Of a stretch of DNA of 64,000 nt, positions 1 through 7,977 are shown piece after piece. The stretch's first letter is position 1. Each line of letters starts with the position of its first letter. Made by a program: the position numbers and the translations under genes. Source of the stretch: JBFWUW01 sp050247075 (GTDB lineage: Bacteria > Planctomycetota > Planctomycetia > Pirellulales > JBFWUW01); assembly GCA_050247075.1 (NCBI GenBank), contig JBFWUW010000031.1, forward strand, positions 8,608 through 72,607, given 5' to 3'. The notes beneath the pieces were generated by a model. The model searched no databases. It saw only the letters and a program-made list of their open reading frames with translations, and had not been told where the DNA came from.

Positions 1-663
1 GCCCGTCGTCCGGCGTCGAACGGCCGCCTCGCCGGGCTGGTAGTGGTACTGGGCCAACGGGACAAACTGGCCGGTCGGCGTGTCGTAGGCAAACACCTCG
101 CCAGTTTCGATTTTGTACACCCAGCCATGCAAATGAAGATCGCCCCGTACCAGCCGCGAGGCGACGGAAGGCAGCGTGCGCAGGTTTTCCAACTGCACCA
201 AGACATTCTCCTCGACGGTAGCCGTCACCAGACGGTCCCCGTCGAGATGGCCGTAGTTGTCATGCACGATGCGGCGGGTGGTTTCGGCGTGGGCCAGCCA
301 GGAAGCGACCGCCGGCAGCGAGGCCACGGCTTCCGGCTTCAGCAGGCCTTGCATGGCCCCGCAGTGCGAATGCCCGCAAATGATGACGTCTTTCACGCCC
401 AGGCCGGCCACGGCGAATTCAATCGTCGCCGCCTCGCCGCCATTGGCGGCGCCATGGGGCGGCACGATATTTCCGGCATTGCGGAGAATAAACAGATCGC
501 CCGGCTGGCAGCGGGTCAGCAGGCTGGGGTCAATGCGCGAGTCCGAGCAAGTGATGAACAAAGTCTCCGGGTTTTGCCCTTTGGCCAACTGTTCAAACAG
601 GCCTTTTAGCGGCCGGAAATGTTCCGTTCGGAACTGGTGGATGCCGTGGATCAGCTTTTGCAT
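1..663 (-). CDS. beta-carbonic anhydrase, C-terminus cut by window edge
   Basis: Predicted zinc enzyme that interconverts CO2 and bicarbonate in the cytoplasm. I translated the minus strand directly: the frame is open from the ATG at 663 to base 1 (221 codons, no stop). It shows the beta-class signature: CSDSR at residues 39-43 (zinc Cys39, Asp41-Arg43 dyad) and GHSHC at 97-101 (zinc ligands His98 and Cys101). NAGN at 62-65 is also typical. Only the last residues should lie outside the window. It follows the ArsR-type regulator on the same strand after 48 bases, so the two are probably cotranscribed. Family assignment is secure; physiological role (pH, carboxylation, cyanate-type detoxification) is not shown. 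Confidence 0.93.
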   Translation of the reverse strand, partial: MQKLIHGIHQFRTEHFRPLKGLFEQLAKGQNPETLFITCSDSRIDPSLLTRCQPGDLFILRNAGNIVPPHGAANGGEAATIEFAVAGLGVKDVIICGHSHCGAMQGLLKPEAVASLPAVASWLAHAETTRRIVHDNYGHLDGDRLVTATVEENVLVQLENLRTLPSVASRLVRGDLHLHGWVYKIETGEVFAYDTPTGQFVPLAQYHYQPGEAAVRRRTTG

Positions 664-711
664 GTTGTGTTGACGACCTCTTGTTGTTGTTGGCCACGTG
701 CCGATTTCGCT

Positions 712-1059
712 TTACGCCCAGTCCTGGCGAGTCTTGCCAATGGCCTTGCGGAGTTCCTTGGCGTCGGTGCTGCCTCGTTCGAGAAAAGCGGTCGCGTCCA
801 GCAGCCATCTGGCCATTTCCGGCTGACGTAGCTGGTAAAAAACGCGGCGGCCCGCTCGGCGTTCGGAAACGAGTCGATTGGCCCGCAAGACCATCAAATG
901 CTGGGACACGCCGGATTGGCTGATGCCCAATGCCGCCTGAAGTGAATTCACGTCGTGTTCGCCGTCCCGCAGTTCCTCGATGATTCGGATGCGGTGCGGA
1001 TGCGAGAGCACGCCGAGCAAGTCCGCCAGCTCTTTCGTCACCAGGGCCCGATGAGGCAT
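712..1059 (-). CDS. ArsR-family winged-helix transcriptional regulator
   Basis: Small repressor-type HTH protein of about 115 residues, normal for ArsR/SmtB. The recognition helix region reads ALGISQSGVSQHLMVL and is followed by the wing (RAGRRVFYQL). The protein contains no cysteine and no His-rich C-terminal helix, so neither the alpha3 Cys metal site nor the alpha5 zinc site of classical ArsR/SmtB proteins is visible; it probably senses something other than arsenite or zinc. The ATG at 1059 is chosen; in-frame TTG (1071) and GTG (1068) starts are possible. A palindrome just upstream suggests autoregulation. The next gene downstream is the carbonic anhydrase. Confidence 0.88.
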   Translation of the reverse strand: MPHRALVTKELADLLGVLSHPHRIRIIEELRDGEHDVNSLQAALGISQSGVSQHLMVLRANRLVSERRAGRRVFYQLRQPEMARWLLDATAFLERGSTDAKELRKAIGKTRQDWA

Positions 1060-1080
1060 GGCCGGCACCAATAAATCTTT

Positions 1081-1098
1081 TATTCAAATGTTTGAATA
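1081..1098. promoter_or_regulatory. palindromic operator upstream of the ArsR-type gene
   Basis: TATTCAAA, two central bases, then TTTGAATA: perfect 8-bp arms. AT-rich palindromes with TTGA/TCAA cores just before the start codon are characteristic operators of ArsR-family repressors. It lies 10-22 bases upstream of the possible starts. Autoregulation is inference. Confidence 0.6.
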
Positions 1099-1211
1099 TT
1101 ACAACCCCAGAGTTGTAGCAGCCTGGTGCCGCCAGGTCAAACCGGTTGGGCCAGGAATTTCGCCCAGGCCTCGTTCGGCCAACTTTTTCCGGCCGGCCAG
1201 GCCGCGGGTGG

Positions 1212-1409
1212 CTACGTCGCGGGCTTTTTCTTGCGGGCGGTGCGCTGGGCCAGACCGTCGGCCTTTTGTTTGGCTTCCAACTCGGCGATGGCGGCCTTGG
1301 TGCAGGCGGGGCACTTTTTGGACAAGAAGGAATCGAGCCGCTGCTTGGCGAAGCGTTCGTTCTTTTTGAAGGTGTACGGACTGCTATGGCCGCAGATCCG
1401 TTTGATCAT
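1212..1409 (-). CDS. small CxH/CxxC protein, putative zinc-binding
   Basis: Basic protein of 65 residues that I cannot assign to a named family. It has ICGH near the N-terminus and CPAC in the middle, a spacing that could form a small zinc site, then an Ala/Lys-rich helix and a Lys/Arg-rich tail. The ATG at 1409 has GGAAGGG seven bases upstream; an ATG five codons earlier (1424) is the alternative. The frame is open further upstream, but that part is only the dispersed CTCCCTCTCCC repeat. The codon pattern and the conserved-looking cysteines argue for a real gene. Confidence 0.6.
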   Translation of the reverse strand: MIKRICGHSSPYTFKKNERFAKQRLDSFLSKKCPACTKAAIAELEAKQKADGLAQRTARKKKPAT

Positions 1410-1500
1410 CACGGTCCCTTCCATCGGGCATTTCTCTTCGGGGGATTGGCTGCAAAAGGCCCCGCTGTCAACCGTTGTACTCACCCCCAGCGGCGTTGCA

Positions 1501-1595
1501 AGCCCCCTCGCCCGGTACTCCGGGAGAGGGTTTGTGGGGATAAGATCATCCACCCCACAAACCCTCACCCCGGCCCTCTCCCAGAGGGAGAGGGA
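1501..1595. repeat. dispersed CTCCCTCTCCC/GGTGAGGG repeat, copy 1
   Basis: Between the small Cys/His gene and the inositol-phosphate synthase. It contains a perfect 12-bp inverted repeat (GGGTTTGTGGGG at 1528-1539, complement at 1553-1564) flanked by CCCGGTACTCCGGGAGAG and CCTCTCCCAGAGGGAGAG. Related copies lie at 24722-24819 and 32682-32778. Confidence 0.75.
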
Positions 1596-1617
1596 GTTCG
1601 AAAGCCGCACTAATTCC

Positions 1618-2826
1618 TTACGCCTCCGCCGTCTCGTCGGACCAGCGTTCCAGCATCTGGTACTGCCGGGTGAAGTCGTGGTCCGCAACCGACAGCGGGC
1701 TTTTGAAAAAGCTGGCCAAAAAGGTCAGCACGCCGGTGTCACCCTTGCGCCAGGCCCGTTCGGTGAACCGTACCAGGTCCAGCACCAGTGGGGCGGCCAA
1801 CAGCGAGTCGCAGCCCTGCCAGATGAACTGAAACGTCATCGGCGTTCCCAAGAAGCCTTGAAAGTGGATATGGTCCCAGGCTGTTTTCCAGTCGCCCATG
1901 CTGGCGATGTTTTCAATCGTCACCAAGGTCTGCGGTGGGTAACCCAGAATTTGCCCCAGCAGGCGGTCCTTGCTGGTGACCTTGGCGGCCTTGTTGGCCG
2001 GGTCGTCCAGCACCTTGGCGTCCATATTGCCAAAGATATTGTGCCCTACCCAGCTCATCACATGCAGATTGCGCATGGCGAACATGGGGGCCAGCACGCT
2101 CTTGAGCATCGTCTCGCCCGTCTTACCGTCGTAGCCAATGTGTCGGGTGGAGCGCTCCAGGGCCAGCTCGTGGATGGCGGCTGGTGTGGAACCCAGCGAT
2201 GGCGTGAAGTTGACAAACGAGCAGCCCAGGTCGAGCGCCGCGATGGCGTACAGCGAGCTGGCCGGCAGCGGGCAACGGCGAGGTTTGTCGATCAGCTTGT
2301 TGAGTTCGCTCCAGCGGTCTGGCAGGTCCCGCACGTCGGCTGGCGGCTCGGTCGAAGCGACATTCACCACGATGGTATGGTCGAGCTTGTTGGCTTTGGC
2401 GAACGATTTCAGATCGTCCTGAAGCCGCTCGATGGCCTCGCGCGGAGTCTCCTTCTTGGCTTGCAGCGAGGCGCTGGCAAAGCCAGAAATGGTGCGGCCG
2501 ACATTGACCAGCGTGCCGGGCCGATGGTTCTTGTCGATGCGGTCGAGGTCGGACTTGCACTTGGCGAGCAGGGTGGCGTCGATGGCCCGGCTTTCGGTAT
2601 GCATCCGCAAGGCCTCGTCGTAAAGGGAGACATCGCGGATATCGTGCCCCCCCAGCACCAGATCTTTCCACTCCACCAGTTTCAGCGGGGCAAAGCGGGG
2701 CAACTGGCTGACCAGGCCGGCGTTGCCGATCAACCCCTTGGATAGTGCCACCAGACCGGTCGTGGCGGTCGAGGCGACTCCGCCCTTGGCGCCAATGAAC
2801 CAGACGCCGATGCGGGAACGTGCCAT
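1618..2826 (-). CDS. ino1: myo-inositol-1-phosphate synthase
   Basis: Predicted NAD-dependent enzyme that cyclises glucose 6-phosphate to inositol 1-phosphate, the first step toward inositol lipids or solutes. The 402-residue length fits the short bacterial/archaeal type. The N-terminal Rossmann segment (VWFIGAKGGVASTATTGLVA) binds NAD. Typical later segments include NFTPSLGSTPAAIHELA, GKTGETMLKSVLAPMF and SWVGHNIFGNMDAKVL. It has its own upstream region, divergent from the aminotransferase, and no operon partner. Confidence 0.93.
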   Translation of the reverse strand: MARSRIGVWFIGAKGGVASTATTGLVALSKGLIGNAGLVSQLPRFAPLKLVEWKDLVLGGHDIRDVSLYDEALRMHTESRAIDATLLAKCKSDLDRIDKNHRPGTLVNVGRTISGFASASLQAKKETPREAIERLQDDLKSFAKANKLDHTIVVNVASTEPPADVRDLPDRWSELNKLIDKPRRCPLPASSLYAIAALDLGCSFVNFTPSLGSTPAAIHELALERSTRHIGYDGKTGETMLKSVLAPMFAMRNLHVMSWVGHNIFGNMDAKVLDDPANKAAKVTSKDRLLGQILGYPPQTLVTIENIASMGDWKTAWDHIHFQGFLGTPMTFQFIWQGCDSLLAAPLVLDLVRFTERAWRKGDTGVLTFLASFFKSPLSVADHDFTRQYQMLERWSDETAEA

Positions 2827-3027
2827 GAAAAGCCTTATCGCGGAAGGATCAACCGGCCAAGGCCGGGGCAGGAATCAGAAGGAAGGAATAGCAGGTGAGT
2901 GAGCGAAGGTCCTATTTTCAGGCCGTTCGCGGGGGGTTCATTCGCCAACCCAAACTCTATAAGATTGTCAAACGCGCACCGCCCCCCGTCAAGCCGCCTC
3001 CGTGAACAGCTTTTGGGAGTTTTTTCC

Positions 3028-4227
3028 ATGCCCCCCGTCATTTCCAAGATCATTCAGGCTCTGGAACCCTCCGCCACGCTGGCCATGGCCGCCAAGGCCA
3101 AGGAACTCAAAGCGCTGGGCAAGACGGTACACGACTTCAGCGTGGGCGAACCTGATTTCACCACGCCCCGGCACATTTGCGAAGCCGCCGCGGCCGCCAT
3201 GCAGGCCGGCCACACGCACTACACGGTAGCCAGCGGCATCCCCGACCTCAAGGCGGCCATCGTCCGCCAGTACAAGGAAACGCACGGACTGGAGTACACC
3301 CAGGCCCAGGTGGTCGTCAGCAATGGGGCCAAGCATTCGTTGCACAACGTCTTTACGGCCCTGTGCAACCCGGGTGACGAAGTCATCATCCCCGCGCCGT
3401 ACTGGGTGAGCTACGCCGAGCTGGTCAAGCTGACCGGGGCCAAACCGGTGATTGTGCCGACCCGCCAAGAGGACAACTTCAAGTTGACGCCAGCGGTGTT
3501 GCAAGGGGCGATTACCTCCAAGTCGATGATGTTGCTGTTGTGTTCGCCCTCGAACCCCACCGGCAGCATGTACACGCCCGAGGAGTTGGCCGCGCTGGCC
3601 GATCCGTGCATCAAGCACGATCTGTTGATTTTGGCGGACGAAATCTACGAGCGGCTGATCTACGGCCAGCACAAGTTTGCCAGCTTTGCCACGGTGCGGC
3701 CCGGCCTGATGGAGCGGACGATACTGGTCAACGGCGTCAGCAAAGCCTATGCCATGACCGGCTGGCGGATTGGTTGGACGCTGTCGCCGGCCAACGTAGC
3801 CAAGGCCATGGCCGACTTGCAAAGCCAAGAGACCAGCAACCCTTGCAGCATCAGCCAGTACGCGGCGCTGGCCGCGCTGAACGGCCCGCAAGAGTGCGTG
3901 GGCCAGATGCTGGCCGAGTTCTCCAAGCGGCGCGACTTCGTCAAGATGCGGATCGCCACCATCCCCGGCCTGTCTTGTGCCGAAATGGCCGGCGCGTTTT
4001 ATGCTTTCCTGAATATCCAAGAATTCCTGGGCCGCAAGTACAACGGCGTGCAAGTCGATGACTCGACCACCTGGTGCCTGGAGCTGTTGGCCCAGCAAGG
4101 CGTGGCCACGGTGATGGGTTCGGCCTTTGGCTGCGAGGGCTACGCGCGCATCTCCTTTGCCACCGACATGAAGACGCTGGAAGCGGGCTTCGACCAGATC
4201 GAGACATTTATCAAGAGCGGCAAGTAG
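3028..4227 (+). CDS. class I aminotransferase (aspartate aminotransferase type)
   Basis: PLP-dependent transaminase of 399 residues. It shows the full fold-type I pattern: YTVASGIPDLKAAI near the N-terminus, VSNGAKHSLHN, NPTGSMYTPEEL, DEIYERLIYG, the Schiff-base Lys239 in NGVSKAYAMTGWRIGW, and the Arg-containing C-terminal strand YARISFA. The closest families are bacterial aspartate/prephenate aminotransferases of subgroup 1-gamma, but substrate choice cannot be read with certainty. The ATG at 3028 is preferred because GGGAG lies upstream; the frame is open earlier but with unrelated sequence. It is monocistronic, with a palindromic repeat element downstream. Confidence 0.9.
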   Translation: MPPVISKIIQALEPSATLAMAAKAKELKALGKTVHDFSVGEPDFTTPRHICEAAAAAMQAGHTHYTVASGIPDLKAAIVRQYKETHGLEYTQAQVVVSNGAKHSLHNVFTALCNPGDEVIIPAPYWVSYAELVKLTGAKPVIVPTRQEDNFKLTPAVLQGAITSKSMMLLLCSPSNPTGSMYTPEELAALADPCIKHDLLILADEIYERLIYGQHKFASFATVRPGLMERTILVNGVSKAYAMTGWRIGWTLSPANVAKAMADLQSQETSNPCSISQYAALAALNGPQECVGQMLAEFSKRRDFVKMRIATIPGLSCAEMAGAFYAFLNIQEFLGRKYNGVQVDDSTTWCLELLAQQGVATVMGSAFGCEGYARISFATDMKTLEAGFDQIETFIKSGK

Positions 4228-4235
4228 CAAGCAGA

Positions 4236-4395
4236 GTGGGACAAGCGGCCACCGACCCCGCCATGCACACCCGGTCCACCCGCGATGTCCCACCGATTGT
4301 GGCCGCCATGCCAAGGCGCGGTGGAGCGTCGGTGCATGGTGGGACATCGCGTAAATGCCGTACTCCAATGGTCGGCGAAATGCCGCTTGTCCCAC
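4236..4395. repeat. nested inverted-repeat element (family A), full copy 1
   Basis: A 160-bp element bounded by perfect 14-bp terminal inverted repeats (GTGGGACAAGCGGC at 4236-4249, complement at 4382-4395). Inside is a second perfect inverted pair, CGCGATGTCCCACC at 4281-4294 and its complement at 4338-4351. No coding potential. A second copy is at 22938-23089 and a half copy at 29874-29937. It resembles a MITE or a bulky intergenic palindrome; no target duplication was recognised. Confidence 0.8.
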
Positions 4396-4403
4396 CCTAC
4401 AAG

Positions 4404-5279
4404 TTACTTGCCAAACCAAGGGCAGAGCGTCTTGCGCAGCCACGAGAGCGAAAAGTCCATCAGGTAGCCAACCAGGCCCAGGATCACCAGGTAGACGTAG
4501 ACGACGTCCATGTGGGTTAGCCGCTGTTCCATGCGGATGCGGTAGCCAAAACCGGCGCTGGCCACCAGCATCTCGGCGGCGATCAGGTAGACCATCGCCG
4601 GGCCGACTTGCAACCGCACCGCCTCGATGATCCGCGGGAGAACCTGCTTGTAGATCACGTTCCAGATCAGTTCCACATGACTGGCCCCCAAGGTGTAGGC
4701 CTTGAAGACCAATTCCTCTGGCACGTCGTTCCTGGCCGCCTGATAAATCGCCTGGGCCAGCGTGGGAAGCACGCCAAAGGCAATCATCGCCACGTACATC
4801 TGAAAATTCAGCCCGACCACCACAAAAAAGACCGCCATGATGGCCGTGGGGGGAACCTTGGCCAAGAAAGAGAGCGGTGGCAGAAAGAACGCCTCGGCCG
4901 GCGCATAGCAGCCCATCGCCAGCCCCACCACGACCGACAGCAACACCCCCACCGCCAGACCGCTGAAGTGCCGCACGAACGTGGCCGAGGCATCTTGCCA
5001 CAGCATGGTGCTGGTGATCGCGCGCTTCAGCCAAGCCAGGCCTGTCGGCTCGGCCGCGGGTTCGGCGGTATCGTCGCCATACACAAAGGGCTTGCGGATG
5101 TCGGGCGTGCAGATCTTTTTCACCCCGCCCCAGAGTTGCGTCCAGGTCGGGATGGTGGTGTCGCGGGGGTTCTTCTGGTGCTGGCGATACGACAACCAGG
5201 TGTAGCTTAGCGCCAGCACCACCAACGACACCACGCCCAGGATGATCCGCGAACGGTGGGTGATCGGTTTGCGAATCAT
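4404..5279 (-). CDS. ABC transporter permease (nitrate/taurine/urea-type)
   Basis: Inner-membrane permease of 291 residues with about six hydrophobic segments. The cytoplasmic EAA loop reads EELVFKAYTLGASHVELIWNV followed by VLPRIIEAVRL, typical of the SsuC/TauC/NrtB group. An unusually long loop with PTWTQLWGGVKKIC and PFVYGDDTAEPAAEPTG lies between the first and second membrane segments. Its start overlaps the stop of the upstream lipoprotein gene by four bases (ATGA), so the two are translationally coupled. No ATPase gene is adjacent; the NTP-binding subunit must be encoded elsewhere. Confidence 0.9.
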   Translation of the reverse strand: MIRKPITHRSRIILGVVSLVVLALSYTWLSYRQHQKNPRDTTIPTWTQLWGGVKKICTPDIRKPFVYGDDTAEPAAEPTGLAWLKRAITSTMLWQDASATFVRHFSGLAVGVLLSVVVGLAMGCYAPAEAFFLPPLSFLAKVPPTAIMAVFFVVVGLNFQMYVAMIAFGVLPTLAQAIYQAARNDVPEELVFKAYTLGASHVELIWNVIYKQVLPRIIEAVRLQVGPAMVYLIAAEMLVASAGFGYRIRMEQRLTHMDVVYVYLVILGLVGYLMDFSLSWLRKTLCPWFGK

Positions 5280-6418
5280 TTGCCCTTCTTGACGGTGGCC
5301 ATGTAGGACGAATCGAACACCAACTGGCCACCTTCGTTATCCTCGCCTGGCGCGCGGAAGGAGTACTTGGGCTTGTCCTCGATGAAGCCACGCTTGACGC
5401 AAAAGTCAACGACCGTCGGCATGGTCTTGGGCAGGGTCTTCTCGAAGACTTCCAGGCCCTCATCGACCGTGCCATAGAATTTGGTCTGCTCTACGACGAC
5501 CTTCATGTCCTCGAGTCCCAGGTTGGCAAACTTGCGGCCAATCTCCACCAGCGTTTCGTCGGCGTGCTTTTCATCCTTAAGCAGCTTGTTGAGCTCGTAG
5601 TAGGCATCGATCACGGCGCAGGCAAAGTCATTTCCGCCCGGCTTGTCCAACGATGATTTGGCCACGACAACCATGTCGATGATTTCCCCCGGAATCTGGG
5701 TTGAGTCAAACAGCACCTTGGAGCCTTGCACCGTCCGCAACGTTTGCAGGACGAACGGGTTCCAAACCTGGATCGACTCATAGCCGGCCTGGCCCCCTTG
5801 CATGGCCGTGGCGGCAGCGTCCGGGGCCGAGTTGGAAAACTGGAAATCCTCGGGCTTTTCGCCCAGTTGCTCCAGGCAGCGGAAGAAACAATATTCCGAG
5901 ACCGATTTCTCTAGCCCGCGGGTGGGATAATTCTTGAGTTGGGTCACATCGTCGATACCAACCACCAGGCAGGCATCGGCCCCGTCGCTGGTGCTGGTGG
6001 GCAAAATGGCGACCGAGTCGCGGCCGCCCGACGCGCTGAGAATGTCGGTGTTGGTGATGCAAACGGCATCGCACACGCCGCTGCCGTAACTGGCGATGCA
6101 GGGATCGTAGTCGAGTTGCATCAGCTCGATGTCGACGCCCCATTTTTTCTCGATCGGGCCGAGCTTGCCCTTGGCCCCGTCGATGATTTGATTGGTGCTG
6201 GCGACATCGAACGCGCTCCACGAGGGGTACTCGCTCCAGGCCAGGCTGAAAGTGGGAATCTCCTGGCCCCCTTTTCCGCCGCCGCTGCCGTCCCCCTTGC
6301 CGGTTCCGCCGCCCGTTCCCATTCCACCGCCGCCACCCTGGGGAGCATTGCTGGGGCAGCCCGCCAGTATCAACGACAACAGCGCCACGGCGGTCGAGAG
6401 AAACGTCATTCGTGACAT
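5276..6418 (-). CDS. ABC transporter substrate-binding lipoprotein
   Basis: Predicted exported lipoprotein of 380 residues: hydrophobic leader ending in the lipobox LILAGC, then a Gly-rich linker (about residues 30-52) and a periplasmic binding domain. It resembles the NMT1/TauA-like proteins annotated as putative urea (urea-carboxylase-linked) or nitrate/sulfonate binding proteins: LAWSEYPSW, DYDPCIASYGSGVCDAVCITNTD and FDSTQIPGEIIDMVVV are in the expected order. The ligand is unproven. It is the first gene of a two-gene unit with the permease. No urea carboxylase gene is in the window. Confidence 0.87.
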   Translation of the reverse strand: MSRMTFLSTAVALLSLILAGCPSNAPQGGGGGMGTGGGTGKGDGSGGGKGGQEIPTFSLAWSEYPSWSAFDVASTNQIIDGAKGKLGPIEKKWGVDIELMQLDYDPCIASYGSGVCDAVCITNTDILSASGGRDSVAILPTSTSDGADACLVVGIDDVTQLKNYPTRGLEKSVSEYCFFRCLEQLGEKPEDFQFSNSAPDAAATAMQGGQAGYESIQVWNPFVLQTLRTVQGSKVLFDSTQIPGEIIDMVVVAKSSLDKPGGNDFACAVIDAYYELNKLLKDEKHADETLVEIGRKFANLGLEDMKVVVEQTKFYGTVDEGLEVFEKTLPKTMPTVVDFCVKRGFIEDKPKYSFRAPGEDNEGGQLVFDSSYMATVKKGK

Positions 6419-6479
6419 GGTGAAGTCCTTTCAAAACAGGTGAGTAAGCGAGCGAATTTTGGTTGGTGTGGTGAGATTA

Positions 6480-6803
6480 TCAAACAGATGGATGGCGGAT
6501 CGACAAGTAGGTTCGCGAAAACAAAGCCCCTTTGGGGCGGCAGCTAATAGGCACGGGCGTCAGCCCGTGTCCCAACTTGGTGTCGCGGACCAGGTCGGCT
6601 ACGACATCTTGCTTGCCCATCGACACTAACAGGTGTGTGTGATCCGGTACTCCACCTGCGGCGATCAGCCGGCCGCCAAGTCGGCGCAATGTCCCTCCCA
6701 TGTACTCGAACAAGCGCGGCTGCAGGTCGCTTTCGATAGCGCGGACCCGATCCTTCGTGCTGAAAACCAAGTGGCAGTACATGGCTATGAACGATCGCGC
6801 CAT
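6480..6803 (-). pseudogene. truncated IS200/RAYT-like Y1 transposase
   Basis: The first ~80 residues match IS200/REP-associated tyrosine transposases: MARSFIAMYCHLVFSTKDR at the start, and GGVPDHTHLLVSMGKQD containing the metal-binding His-x-His pair. After RDTKLG the frame runs into the left inverted repeat and becomes unrelated. The C-terminal part with the catalytic tyrosine (about 50-60 residues in the family) is missing. An in-frame ATG at 6848 is less likely as the original start. I read it as a decayed, catalytically dead copy. The intact founding gene, if any, should be elsewhere in the genome. Confidence 0.75.
6525..6571. repeat. left 47-bp inverted repeat of a RAYT/REP element
   Basis: Begins AGCCCCTTTGGGGCGGCAG and ends with the REP-like hairpin CACGGGCGTCAGCCCGTG. 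It matches the complement of 6864-6910 over 47 bases with three mismatches. The short hairpins are typical of REP sequences bound by Y1 transposases. Confidence 0.85.
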
Positions 6804-6863
6804 CTCATTGTTCCCGCTACTGTCGCCCCTACGGGGCTTGGACGACATGTTATCTATTTGCCA

Positions 6864-6910
6864 GACACGGGCTAACGCCCGTGGCTATTAACTGCCGCCC
6901 CAAAGGGGCT
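6864..6910. repeat. right 47-bp inverted repeat of the RAYT/REP element
   Basis: Begins GACACGGGCTAACGCCCGTG and ends GCCGCCCCAAAGGGGCT. Inverted copy of 6525-6571 with three mismatches. Together they bracket the transposase remnant in a 386-bp unit. Confidence 0.85.
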
Positions 6911-7022
6911 AAAAAGTCACAATGCAACCTCTCCGCGGCGTGCTATCCGTGGTTCTGCAAACGACGAACAACCATTGCCGCCATCCGCATTTGCCATCTG
7001 GCGTGTCACACGCTTCTTGATC

Positions 7023-7050
7023 TGAAAACCGGCAACTGAAAACTAACAAC
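7023..7050. repeat. degenerate heptamer array, 4 units
   Basis: Four 7-mers in phase (TGAAAAC, CGGCAAC, then TGAAAAC and TAACAAC), ending five bases before the stop codon of the PspA-like gene. Same style as the longer arrays at 28267, 47273, 56302, 58411 and 60645. Confidence 0.6.
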
Positions 7051-7055
7051 TTCGC

Positions 7056-7895
7056 TTACGACTCTGGCAGCCGGCTCTTTTCTTGCTGCTGGCTCGGCGA
7101 TTCCTCCGCTTGCGCGGCTTTGTCGGCCTCGCTGGCCAACCCGATCAGCTTGTCGAACTCGTCGGTATTCACGCCGGCCTTGGCGTACTCCATAAAGTCG
7201 GCCTCTTGCTTCTTCGTATCGGTGCCGGCGATCTCGCGCGAGATGCGGGCCTTGGCTTTCGATTGTGCCCGCAAGTCACGCATGTCTTGTAGTTCCTTGC
7301 TGAACCGTTCGTTGCTGATGCCGGCTACCATGTCGGCGATGTTTTCCTCCTCCTTGGCGGTGAGCATATCGGCCACGGTGGCGGCCGATTCCTCGCGTAG
7401 TTTATCTAAATCGCGCAGCAGGCCGGTCAACTGCACCTTGTGGCCGCTGATGTTTTCGCCCAGTTGCTTGATGTCGGACTCTAGCTCGGAGATGCGGTCG
7501 GTCTTCTCGCGCAGCGTGCTGCTGAAGTCGTTGTAGGCCGCCAGGCAGTTCTTGTAGTCCTCGTTCTGCTTGATGGTCTCCATATCCACCCCCTGGCCCT
7601 TCAGCTTATCAACCACGCTCTTGGCCTTGGCGGCGGCACCCTGCTTGAGCTGCTCGAGTCGGTTTGCCTCCTCCGTCAGCTTCTTGAGCGTGGCGACTTT
7701 CTTTTCTTGTTGGGCAATCATCTGCGCCACGGCATCCTTGTACTGGCCGATCTGCGTGGTCTTTTCCTGCACGATACGGTCGAACGTGGCGGCAATCACA
7801 TGAGGATTAGCGCTGAGCGTCTTGCGGGCGCTGTCGATGCGGCCCGTGATCAAGTAACCGAATGCCCGAAAGTAGCGGCCAATGGCGGAAAACAC
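7056..7895 (-). CDS. PspA/IM30-like coiled-coil protein
   Basis: 279-residue, almost wholly helical protein. The N-terminus (FSAIGRYFRAFGYLITGRIDSARKTLSANP) can form the amphipathic membrane-binding helix of PspA/Vipp1. Long coiled coils follow (KDAVAQMIAQQEKKVATLKKL, REKTDRISELESDIKQLGE). PspA family members bind and remodel the inner membrane under envelope stress. It is slightly longer than classical PspA and has a Gln/Glu/Ser-rich tail. The upstream gene on the same strand, 82 bases away, encodes a two-TM coiled-coil protein that may be its membrane partner. No PspF or PspBC gene is present. Confidence 0.72.
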   Translation of the reverse strand: MFSAIGRYFRAFGYLITGRIDSARKTLSANPHVIAATFDRIVQEKTTQIGQYKDAVAQMIAQQEKKVATLKKLTEEANRLEQLKQGAAAKAKSVVDKLKGQGVDMETIKQNEDYKNCLAAYNDFSSTLREKTDRISELESDIKQLGENISGHKVQLTGLLRDLDKLREESAATVADMLTAKEEENIADMVAGISNERFSKELQDMRDLRAQSKAKARISREIAGTDTKKQEADFMEYAKAGVNTDEFDKLIGLASEADKAAQAEESPSQQQEKSRLPES

Positions 7896-7977
7896 GGTAG
7901 ATACCCTATTGTCGAAGTGAAGCGTGAGGTGAAAACGATAACGCTTGTCTGCCTATCGACGGTACGCGGCCGCCTGG

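Noticed and set aside
1126..2745. A 539-codon open frame on the plus strand
   Set aside because: Antisense to inositol-phosphate synthase and the small Cys/His gene; its translation has no family features.
2989..5475. An 828-codon open frame on the minus strand
   Set aside because: Overlaps the aminotransferase (opposite strand) and the permease (other frame), both well supported.
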